From Phocoena phocoena (lineage: Eukaryota; Chordata; Mammalia; Artiodactyla; Phocoenidae): 64,000 bases of DNA. The stretch spans positions 140,924,281 to 140,988,280 of the forward strand of contig NC_089222.1 in assembly GCF_963924675.1 (NCBI RefSeq), in the 5' to 3' direction. How positions within the stretch are numbered: position 1 is the stretch's first letter; every line of letters starts with the position of its first letter. This document shows positions 33,061 to 42,588 of the stretch, piece by piece. The notes under the pieces are model-generated. The model was not told where the DNA came from and ran no database searches. It worked only from the letters and a program-made list of their open reading frames with translations. Made by a program: the position numbers and the translations under genes.

Positions 33061-34311
33061 CCTCAGCATCTGCTACAGGCCTGCTTTGGGGAAGGCTCAG
33101 GTGTGCCAGGCAACACGTCCCCAGCCCGTCTCAGAAAGGAGCCTGTCCACCTGTGTCCTGAAAGTCACAAAGCCCAGAACCTACTCCCCAGAAAAGAGTT
33201 CAGGAGCCCCCAGGTGTGCCTGAGCCCAGACCAGGCCAGCTTCCCACAGGGAGGACCGGGGTAGGTAGAGCACACGGGTGCCTGGATCAGGGCACCTGCA
33301 AGCATGTCCTGATGGGGCAGGGCCAGGAGGGCTCTAGCTGTCCCCACTCCTCTCTCCCTAACGCCCTCCTCTTCTTGAAGGAACAAGGTGTGAGGCACAG
33401 ACAGAGCAGTGGACCTGGCCACAGAGGTTCCAAGAGGCTGGGAATGTCTGCTCCAGGGTCAGGCAGGCCTCTGGGGAGAGAGAGGAAGTGGTTCCTCCAA
33501 TTCGGCACAATGGGCATTTGTGGACATTTTGCCTACACAGCATCCATTCCTACTTGTTAAAAACATCGAATCTCCTCTTGGAAAAGTACTTCTCCCTGAT
33601 GTGTGTTGCCCTGGGGGTGTCCATCAATCAAGGTGCTCTGCCAGCTCCAGCCAAGGGGTAGGCACATGACCCAAACTCAGCCATGCAGACTTTCTCTGGG
33701 ACTTGAATTTTGAGGGGAATCATCTCCAGATGGAAAAAGGTGATGGGAGCACGTTCATCCCACTGATGGGCCCTGAACTATCAGTGGTTGAGAGGTTGAG
33801 AGGTCCTGCTGTGTAGACACCCAGGATCTGGTCCTGCTTCCAAACACTGTTCTCAGCTCCATCTATTCCTTGAGCTGCCCAACTTTCCCCTGAATTTTGC
33901 TTGCAACCCGGAGTTAGATGCTGTTTACAGCCAAAACCCTTGAATATGATAAGATGCAGCCCAGTCTAGTCCCCAGACGTGTGTTCATAACCACTAGCTA
34001 TGGACATGTTGGCTAAGAAACCCATCCTGTTTCCTCCGGGATTTGCCACGTAGGCTTTCAATGGGGTTCATTTTCATTTGGACCCCAGATCGTTTTGTTG
34101 AAATGTTATTGCTGAGAGCTGGGAGGATGGGGTGAGGCAAGGTTTCTTATAAAGGACAGATTCAGGTGGGGGAAGGTGTCATTAGCCCTAAACAATCCTT
34201 TCTCATGAAGAACTTTCTGTCTTGATGATAACCCTAGATATTCATTTTCTCGTAAAAGCTGTGCTTCAGGCATCGTCAGGACTGGACAGCATCAACGCCG
34301 ACACTGCCGTT
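33061..34311. other. Unassigned sequence
   Basis: No gene is supported. Open frames 33165-33669 on both strands overlap one another and have no domain. The part at 33660-33960 has old-repeat character. Confidence 0.35.
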
Positions 34312-34326
34312 GAAAGTGTGTCTTCC

Positions 34327-34433
34327 ATGCTCACTTCGGCAGCACACATACTAAAATTGTAATGATACAGAGAAGATTATTGGGGACCCTGTGCAAGGAT
34401 GACATGCAAATTTGGGAAGTGTTCCATGTTTTT
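34327..34433 (+). pseudogene. U6 snRNA pseudogene (5' half of a U6-L1 chimera)
   Basis: A full-length 107-nt U6-like sequence: atgctcacttcggcagcac at the 5' stem, atacagagaagatta as the ACAGAGA-box region (tacagagaag), gatgacatgcaaatt, and a terminal run of five T. Several substitutions (gaagattattggggaccctg) and the lack of upstream PSE/TATA-type promoter elements that I can recognise mark it as a retropseudogene. L1 sequence begins at the very next base. Confidence 0.93.
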
Positions 34434-34475
34434 AAATGTCCATTGACAGATAAATGGATAAAGAAGATGTGGTAT

Positions 34476-34512
<37 letters not shown>

Positions 34513-34960
34513 ATGGACTATTACTCAGCCATTAAAAAGAATGAAATAATGCCATTTGCAGCAACACGGATGGACCTAGAGATGATCATACTAAGTGAAG
34601 TAAGTCAGAAAGAGAGAGACAAACACCATACGACATCACTTATGTGTGGAATCTAAGATACGACACAAAGGAACGTATCTACAAAACAGAAACAGACTCA
34701 CAGACATAGAGAACAGACTTGTGGTTGCCAAGAGGTGGGGGTGGGACGGATTGGGATTTGGGGATTAGCAGATGCAAACTAGTATATATGGAATGGATAA
34801 ACAACAGGTCCTACTGTAGAGCACAGGGAACTATATTCAATATCCTGTGACAAACCATAATGGAAAAGAATATGAAAAAGAATATATATATGAGTCACTT
34901 TGCTCTACAGCAGAGATTAATACAACATTGTAAATCAACTATACTTCAATAAAAAAAAGA
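34434..34960 (+). pseudogene. L1 3' end fused to U6 (3' half of chimera)
   Basis: This is the ORF2 tail (atggactattactcagccat .. gtaagtcagaaagagagaga) and 3' UTR of an older L1, ending aatcaactatacttcaataa and an A-run at 34949-34960. A (CA)n run at 34478-34511 interrupts it. Worn flanks gaaagtgtgtcttcc (34312-34326) and gaaatgtacgtctcc (34961-34975) are consistent with one TSD around the U6-L1 pair. Confidence 0.85.
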
Positions 34961-34975
34961 AATGTACGTCTCCTG

Positions 34976-36460
34976 TCTGCTTTGTCTCTCAGCTGCCACT
35001 GGGAGGTTTTTGTGGATATCCCTGTGATGTGGGAGTGTTTTATTATGATCATGAATTTATTTTGTACTAACAATATACGTATTTGGTTATCAGGTGAAAT
35101 TTTATTTTTGTTAAATTTCAAAAGGCCAATAGGACTCAGTGTTTGAAATGCTTCTTTTCTTCTGTTTTGCTGGCAGACATGTTTTGAGGTGCTTTTGGGG
35201 TGTGTGTGTCTTATTTATTAATAGAACTGAAAAAGAAATTATTTAATGTTTTTCTTGGTGCACTGGCCTGGAAAAATATTTTTATCTTTGACCAGTTCCT
35301 TGCTTGGTGTATGCTGGCACTTGAAGGCTGGGTCTTCAAATCTCTCTTGAATGTGACTTTCTTTCCTTTCCAATAAAGGGAAAAGAAAACCCTTTATTTT
35401 CCTATTGAGGGTAGAATAAGCAAAAAATTGAGCTGAGGAAAATGTTAGCTTTTTATTCTAGTTGACCTCTTTTTTCCAAGAAGGGCATTTGATTCTCCCT
35501 TAAGACATAGAGTTGATAATCCCTGGTGCCATAGTCCTCTCTCTAAATGTAAATAAATATGTGCTTCTGTTTTCAACTGGGTCACATCACTCCAGCTTCC
35601 AGAAAGTTTCAGTCCAAATTATGGGGGTCCATATATTTATCTTCTTAACAATCAGCCCTGGCATTCATTCATTCATTCATTCATTCTCCATTGAGCACAT
35701 ATCATGCTTGGTACCGTTCTAGATACTAACAATGCATTGTAAGCAAATAAGAAAATAGATGTTCTTGTAGAATACCAAGAAAGTTCTGGCTAATTTTAGC
35801 CTGAATTATGAAAGTAGAAATACTACTTTATTCTATTCAAGGACAAAATATGGCCGGAGGATAATCATTCATGAGTTTTATGACTAGTGTTATTTACAGT
35901 TTTCTTTTTTTGTGTTCCAGCTTTAGGGTGAGCATTCATAGAATCACTGAGTCACCCAACAACACCGACTAAAATGAAATGTGTGTGTGTGCGCGCGCGC
36001 GCGTGTGCTGGGTGGGCAGGGAACGGACCCAGGGATGTTATTGAGGTAAAATTTTATGTGCATCTTTCTCATTCGGCTTATCACCCTGCAGTGCCATCTG
36101 GTGGTTGAAATGAAGGAAAACATTCCAACAAACACTGACGTAATGTGGTATAAACATTTGGCCCCTGTACCTGTGATGAACATATAATTTATACAAACTG
36201 GGATCGTTTTGAATGTAAAAAGGAAAACTATTAATAATTTCCCAGGGGCAACAGGCGTAATCTAAGACTGTCAAAGGCAAACCTATGCTAGATACAAGAG
36301 TAATAATTTTAATATATTGGGCATTGCTTTACATGCATTATTTAATAAAATCCACATAGTAACCTCATGAAGGGTAAGTTCAATTATTCTCATTTTGCTG
36401 TTGAAGGCATGGGGCTTGCAGATTTTCCAGATGACATATAAGATGTCCATTTAATTACAG
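34976..36460. other. Unassigned AT-rich sequence
   Basis: No gene is seen. It contains a (CATT)n run (35665-35686) and an alternating GT/GC run (about 35979-36006). Confidence 0.4.
35979..36006. repeat. (GT)n(GC)n alternating purine-pyrimidine tract
   Basis: A run of gtgtgtgtgtg directly followed by cgcgcgcgcgcg and gtgtg. Such alternating tracts favour left-handed Z-DNA. Confidence 0.9.
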
Positions 36461-36466
36461 ACAATC

Positions 36467-36580
36467 AACAAATCATTTTTTAGTATAAGTCCAGATATTC
36501 AGGTAAGCAACAAATAATTTTTAGTATAAGTATATCCCATGCAATATTGGAGGCATATTTATACTAAAATATTATTTGTT
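36467..36580. repeat. Direct repeat plus imperfect hairpin
   Basis: caacaaat.attttttagtat followed by aagt occurs at 36467-36490 and 36509-36532. The second copy pairs with tatactaaaatattatttgt (36558-36582) across a gcaatattg centre to give an imperfect hairpin of about 30-bp arms. It may be part of an old repeat family. Confidence 0.7.
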
Positions 36581-36599
36581 GTTTATTTGAGATTTCAAA

Positions 36600-37550
36600 T
36601 TTAGCTGGACGGTCTGTTGTTGTTACTGTTACTGTTGATTTTCCCCTAAATCTGGCAACCCCAGCTTGGAGAGGTGCAGTAACTTACTTAAGATAGTGTA
36701 GACAGCAGGGATGAACTGGTATTTGAAAGCAACTGCTGCTCAGAATGAAGCTCAGGCTCTTAACTGCATGGCTTACTTTTGGTGACCACGAGCCACTCCT
36801 GGCCAAGCAGGACGCATTTGGGTGGGGAGGCAGAATCCCGAGTTATTTAATTGTCTTTCCTCTTCAGTTATATATGTAGGTCCGGATTGGGTAGTATATG
36901 AAGATATGGACTGTAATGATTAACCCCACAGTTTGTTTTAATTTAGTGACCTTCATAGAATTTGGGGCAGAAAGTGCTGTTGGGCCATAGCAAGAACTAG
37001 ACCCAGGCCCCGGAAGGTGCCAGAGGATTGGAGAAGATTTCCACGTGGACAAATGGAGATGCCAGCTCGGAACTTTGGGTGCCGAGCAGCAGATGCGAGG
37101 GTGGGAGTGTCACGTACAGAGTCCAGCGCTGTGAACGCAGAATTCTTAAAGGAAATGCCCCTGCTCACTCCCCAGCAGGGTACCATTGTGAGGGGCACAC
37201 GAAGGCCTCCAGCAGGGGCCAGCTTCTCTGATCCAGGTCGGTGGGCAGCCCAGCCATGGCTGGAGGGCCAAGCCTGGGTCACCAACTTCTAGAATGTGTG
37301 TTGGGAGGAACTTCTCATCCACGAACCCTTCTTAGGAAACCTACCCTCCAACCCATAGATGAGGCCCTGGCAGCTACTCTTGTTCTTGGTGGCCCAGCCC
37401 TGTGTGCCCACGACGACAGGTGGCAGTGGGGACACCTGAGCAAGGTGGACGGTCAGAGTCCATCCCACAGGAACCTAGAGAATGGACTCAAGACACTAGT
37501 CTCTGGTGGTCCCCTGAGGAGGATATGAAACCTGGAGCTGGGAGGGCCCT
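36600..37550. other. Unassigned sequence
   Basis: No gene is supported. Frames 36953-37528 on both strands overlap and show no domain. Confidence 0.35.
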
Positions 37551-37552
37551 GA

Positions 37553-37662
37553 CAGGAGGGAGGGAGGGGGAAGGGAGAAAGGGGACGAGGGAGGGAGGAG
37601 GGAGAAAGAGGAGGAGGGAGGGGGAGGGAGGGGGAAGGGAAGAGGAGGGAGGGAGGGAGATC
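37553..37662. repeat. G-rich purine tract
   Basis: About 110 bp, almost pure purine on the plus strand, of gggag, ggggag and gaaag units with many G3-G5 runs. It could form triplex (H-DNA) or G-quadruplex structures. It keeps several low-complexity frames open by composition alone. Confidence 0.93.
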
Positions 37663-39342
37663 CTGAGGCCTCCACAATGCCGGGAGCCCGGGCCTGGCTT
37701 TCTGGTGGCCTCCCAGCCCCCAGTTCTGGAGCCCTGCTGCCCAACGAGCATCGTATTCCAGTTCTGGAAGCTCCGTGCCCTCCCCGGCAGCCCCTCAGCC
37801 TCCCCGTCTGTGTGATGCTGTCAACACCGTCATCCCGAATGACATCCAGCACGTGGTCCAAGAATCACAGCCCTCACCCATGGGGTCCCCCTCATATTAG
37901 ATACAGAGAAACACTGCGTTATCTCCATTTACCCAGAGGCAGGTTTCTTTGCATACGATTTCCCTGGGACTTCTCCCCCATAAGTGAATCTTGGCCTCAG
38001 GACCATACTGAGTCCACTACGAGGTGCGTCAGAGTACCGCAAAGGAGGCTGCCCTCTAGCCTGAGCTGAGGGCTCCTGCTCTGGCCTCCGGGGCTGCTCC
38101 CTGCCTGAGTCCTTCCCTGCAGCCACGGGGTCTGTTACCTTCCCGCCTGGGCGGCAGGCCTGCTCTTCCAGGCTTCCTGGCTGTTGCCTCTGTGGGACTC
38201 TGGGGTCTGGTGTCCCAGAGGATGGGGTGACCAGGGGACTGTGCGGCACGCGGAGGTCTGTCGCCACCTAGTGGCCAGGTGTGGCCAGTGGCGAAATCGT
38301 GCCCAGAGCAGATGACGTCCTCTTGGACTGGGGGAAGCAGCAGCATCCGTGGGCCCCTGGGGAGATTTGGAGGACCACTGAGATGAGCAGAATCAGAAGC
38401 CACGTAAGTCAGAGAACAGGAGACTTACATCTGTGGGCTGACAAGCCTGCCGCGGATAGGAGGCTGGCAGTAGTGGACACAGCGTTGGCTTGGTCCCCCA
38501 TGGCCCCACTGCCCTGCAATGGACCATGTGAAGTGCCATTTCCTCTTGTGACCTTGCTCATCTGGCCACAGTGGACTGGCCTGGAGCTGGACACCAACTA
38601 AGACGGATCAATGAGCATTCCACCCTGGAGTTATGGATGTGAGACCTGCAGGATACAGTCAGTCCTTTTCCAGGGCTGGAGGGCAATGCCGATGGACCGT
38701 GGCTTTTGAGGAAAGGGCAGCAGCAGGAGCTGAGCTTCACCCACACACGGGGAAGGGGAGGAGAGGGGAAGGGAAGCGGGAAGGCATACAGGTGTCGGGC
38801 TCCGCTGGGCCGGAAGCCCAGACCCGGTTCTGTCCATGACGTCTGTGAACCACTCTGGGTCCTTATAATAAATAGCTCATTTTTGTTCAGATGACGCACC
38901 TTGGATTTCTGACACTGACAGTCGAAACAAAGTTGGATGAGTACACGTTCAAAGCCAATCGGCAGCCCCCCAATGTGTGCCGTCGGATCAGCCAGTGCTG
39001 TGTCCTCAGGGAGCCGAGGCACCTGCAGACCCCTGAGTCCCTGGACAAGCTCATGGGGACCCCGCCCAGCCGTGGGGTGGGTAGACGAGCCGAGGCCTGC
39101 GGGGGTGACGTGAGGGGTATTGGAAGGCCACCTGCCCCTCCCGCCTACACATCTTCCGTTAGTACCTGTCACAGTGCCTGGGATTCTCCCAGTGGGGAAG
39201 CATTATTCAGGTCCGGACATCCTCTTCCCTGACCATTCTCCCTCCCGACCTTCCCTGATACAAACACCTCAGTGGAGGGTCAAACTGTTAACTCTCCACC
39301 CCTCACTGCTGTTAGACCACGGGCTTATACTGGTGAGATCTC
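37663..39342. other. Unassigned GC-rich sequence
   Basis: GC-rich and CpG-containing. Frames such as 38558-39172 (minus, 204 codons) and 37677-38069 (plus) have no recognisable domain. No exon is called. Confidence 0.35.
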
Positions 39343-39549
39343 TTTTTTTTTTTTTTGCGGTATGCAGGCCTCTCACTGTTGTGGCCTCTCGCGTTGCGGA
39401 GCACAGGCTCCGGACGCGCAGGCTCAGCGGCCATGGCTCGTGGGCCCAGCCGCTCCGCGGCATGTGGGATCTTCCCATACCGGGGCACGAACCTGTGTCC
39501 CCTGCATCGGCAGGCGGACGCTCAGCCACTGCGCCACCAGAGAAGCCCC
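39343..39549 (-). mobile_element. CHR-type SINE, complete
   Basis: T-run 39343-39356 and SINE body to the head at 39549. The flanks share tgagat (39334-39339; 39551-39556), a worn TSD. Confidence 0.94.
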
Positions 39550-39556
39550 ATGAGAT

Positions 39557-40204
39557 GTGCCTTTCTCCTCCACCTGACTGTAAGCTCCATGAGGGAGGAA
39601 ACCATGTTTGCTTTATGTCCCTGTTGCACGAAAAACAGGCCCTGACAGGCCATAGGTGCTCTACATGTGTTGAGTAAATGGATGGGTATCGGGACCACCT
39701 GTACTGTAAATGACAAAATTCTTGAGGTCACTTCACCTTTTCGAGGCTTCACCTGGGCCAGTGTAGGCACAGAAGGAGACCCCAGGCTCTCCCTGCCTGC
39801 AGTTTGGCCTGGCTGAGGGCCAGCCTGACCTAATTCTCTTCCAGGTCATGATCAGGCTGCTAACTGATGAGCTTAACTGATACGGGGAAATAGAAGAAAC
39901 AGACAGGAAATACACATGCATCTCCTGTGTATATAATACCCACAGGCTCACTGCATACTGCGCTGTGTGATAAATGTCATTAGTCCCTAAAATATGTTCC
40001 TACAAATATAGCACATAGAATACACTGAGCTACCCATCTGGTTTGGTATTAATGTGGTTTTTTCTGCCACGCAGTAAGTCCTCGCGTGCTCCGGCCTTGA
40101 GAGCCGGTGAGGCCGACGGAAGCATTGTTCCCACCAGCACACCAACACCCAGAGCTGAGCATTGTACTAATAATCACAGAGCAATCTTCGGCCATTTGAC
40201 ATTT
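39557..40204. other. Unassigned sequence
   Basis: No gene is seen in this AT-mixed interval. Confidence 0.35.
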
Positions 40205-40219
40205 TGAAGATGGTATCTT

Positions 40220-40428
40220 TTTTTTTCTTTTTCTTTGCGGCACGTGGGCCTCTCACTGCCGTGGCCTCTCCAGTTGCAGAGCACAGGCTCCGGACGTGCA
40301 GGCTCAGCGGCCATGGCTCACGGGCCCAGCCGCTCCGCGGCATGTGGGATCTTCCCGGACCGGGGCACGAACCCGTGTCCCCTGCATCGGCAGGCGGACT
40401 CCCAACCACTGCGCCACCAGGGAAGCCC
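40220..40428 (-). mobile_element. CHR-type SINE, complete, perfect TSD
   Basis: A full SINE in minus sense with tail (t)n c (t)n at 40220-40237 and head ending 40428. The TSD tgaagatggtatctt is perfect over 15 bp (40205-40219; 40429-40443), so this is one of the youngest insertions in the window. Confidence 0.97.
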
Positions 40429-40477
40429 TGAAGATGGTATCTTGATGATATAGTTTTCAACTGACCATTTTCTTGTC

Positions 40478-41416
40478 TTAGGCTTTTTAAAATGAACTTT
40501 AAATTTTAGAATTGTTTTAGATTTACAGAAAAATTGAGTACAGTCCAGAGGGTTTCTATATACACCATACTCAGTTTCCCCTGTAATTAACACCCTACAT
40601 CTGTGTGGTACATGAGGACCATCAAACAAATCGCAACTGAAGGGCATTCGGCAGAGTATCTGTCCGGTAGGTCTCACAACTGTCAAGGTCATCAAAAACA
40701 AAGGAAGTCTGAGAAGCTGTCACAGCCAAGAGGGGCCCAAAGAGACATGATGACTGAGTGTCATGGTGGATCCTGGGTGGGGCTCAGGAAAGGAAAAAAA
40801 GGATTCAGGGAAAACAGGAGATCTGAATGAAGTATGGACTTCAGTTAATTAGAATAAATCAATTTTGAGTTGTTAACTGTGACACGGGTACCTACTCCTG
40901 TAGGGTGTTAATAAGCAGGGAAGCTGGAGGAGGGGGTACCTGGGAACTCCCTGTACTATCCTGGGGATTTTTCTGTAAATCTAAAACTACTCTGAAAGAA
41001 AAAGTTTATTTAACAACAACAAAAAATCCATGTGGAATCCAAAAAACAAAACAAAAAACCCCCTTGAGCTATAGATACAGAGAAGAGGTTGGTGGTTGTC
41101 TGAGGTGGGGTTGGGTGAAGGGTGCAATGGGGAAAGGGGGTCAAAATGTACAAAGTTTCAGTTATAAGATAAATAAGTCCTGGGGACTATAGCATGGGGA
41201 CTATAGCTAATAGTACCATGTTGCATATTTGAAAGTTGCTAAGAGGGTAAATCTTAAAAGTTCTCATCACAAGAAGAACAATTTTTGTTAACTGTGAGGT
41301 GATGGATGTTAACTAGACTTATTGTAGTAATAGTTTTATAATAGATACATATATTGAGTCATTATGTTATATACCTGAAACAAATATATGTCAATTATAT
41401 CTGTTAAAAAAAGATG
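40478..41416. mobile_element. Old L1/LINE 3'-end pieces
   Basis: 40478-40640 reads antisense (gttttagatttacagaaaaa .. cagtttcccctgtaatta). 41010-41416 reads sense, with caaaatgtacaaagtttcag, gttaactgtgaggtgatgga, tatacctgaaacaaatatat and a short A-run at 41405. The middle (40650-41009) has the look of another old repeat. Family names are uncertain. Confidence 0.55.
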
Positions 41417-42162
41417 CTTCAAAACAAAACAAACAGGCAATAGTTGCCCTAACAGAGAGAAATCTTAGTATAAAGTGGCTGATGGATTGAACTGCAAGAG
41501 GCAGTAATGTACGCTGTAGAGACAGACATCCGAAATCACATCTTTCATGATAAGGACAGTTTTCTGAATGAGGGGTTAGATGAGCAAAGCCCCTTATAAA
41601 CTTTCTCATAAATATCCTAATAAAAAGACAGCTCAGCAGAGCAGGAAAAGAACGGGCAGACTTTGGTGTCAGAGACAAAAGCAGAGCTCCTGGCTTACCG
41701 ATGGCATGGCTCTTGGCAATGCAATGTCTAGAGCCTCTGTTTTAATCTCTAAAATGTGTATGATACCACCTCTCAGGACTGTAGGGCCGGTTAAATGAGA
41801 CTGTAGAAACTGCCCCCGACACAGCGCTGGGCCCAGGGGAGGCAATCCCTCCACCCACCGCACCTCCACAACAGGTCAGACTTTCCACGTCCAAAACTGT
41901 GAAAAATAAATGTCTATTGTTTAAGCCACCCGATTGATGGTCTGCCTCTCTCTATTTCTCTAACACACACAAACACCCATAAACACTCACAGGCTTACAC
42001 ATTTTACAAAAAATTACAATTACATTGCAAATTTTTTTTCTGTCATTCTTTTATCACTTAATAATATAGAGTGTAATTGTCACATGACGTTCTTCTGCAA
42101 CTTGGTTCTCAATGATTTTATAGAATTCCATTAAAGGATTTCCCATTCTTTAGTTAAATTAT
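41417..42162. other. Unassigned sequence
   Basis: No gene is seen. The part near 41860-41940 (aactgtgaaaaataaatgtc) has a MaLR-like 3' end. Confidence 0.35.
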
Positions 42163-42175
42163 AACCATACTATAT

Positions 42176-42224
42176 ATTTTTTCCTTTTTCTTTCCAAGAG
42201 TTTGATTTATTTATTTATATTTTT
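42176..42224 (-). repeat. Compound 3' tail of L1-C
   Basis: In L1 sense the normal end (caataaagatgt) is followed by an A/T-rich tail with (aaat)n, then tcaaactcttgg (42205-42194), then a second A-rich run up to the TSD. Two A-rich runs separated by non-A sequence suggest read-through of the L1 poly(A) signal or rearrangement during insertion. Confidence 0.6.
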
Positions 42225-42588
42225 ACATCTTTATTGGAGTATAATTGCTTTACAATGGTGTGTTGGTTTCTGCTTTATAACAAAGTGAATCAGTTATACA
42301 TATACATATGTTCCCATATCTCTTCCCTCTTGCGTCTCCCTCCCTCCCACCCTCCCTGTCCCACCCATCCAGCACAGGGAGATCAGCACCGAGCTGATCT
42401 CCCTGTGCTATGCGGCTGCTTCCCACTAGCTATCTACCTTACGTTTGGTAGTGTGTATATGTCCATGCCACTCTCTCACTTTGTCGCAGCTTACCCTTCC
42501 CCCTCCCCATATCCTCAAGTCCATTCTCTAGTAGGTCTGTGTCTTTATTCCTGTCTTACCCCTAGGTTCTTCATGACATTTTTTTTTC

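Noticed and set aside
34327..34433. A functional U6 snRNA gene
   Set aside because: There are several substitutions in conserved positions, no recognisable upstream promoter elements, and a direct fusion to L1 sequence.
37402..37861. Overlapping frames of 74-137 codons on both strands
   Set aside because: They depend on the G-rich purine tract, give low-complexity peptides and contain no domain.
38558..39172. A 204-codon minus-strand frame
   Set aside because: GC-rich DNA with other frames open on both strands, no recognisable domain, and no splice or start context to support an exon.
39120..39677. A 185-codon plus-strand frame
   Set aside because: It runs through a complete antisense SINE (39343-39549), so it is open by chance.
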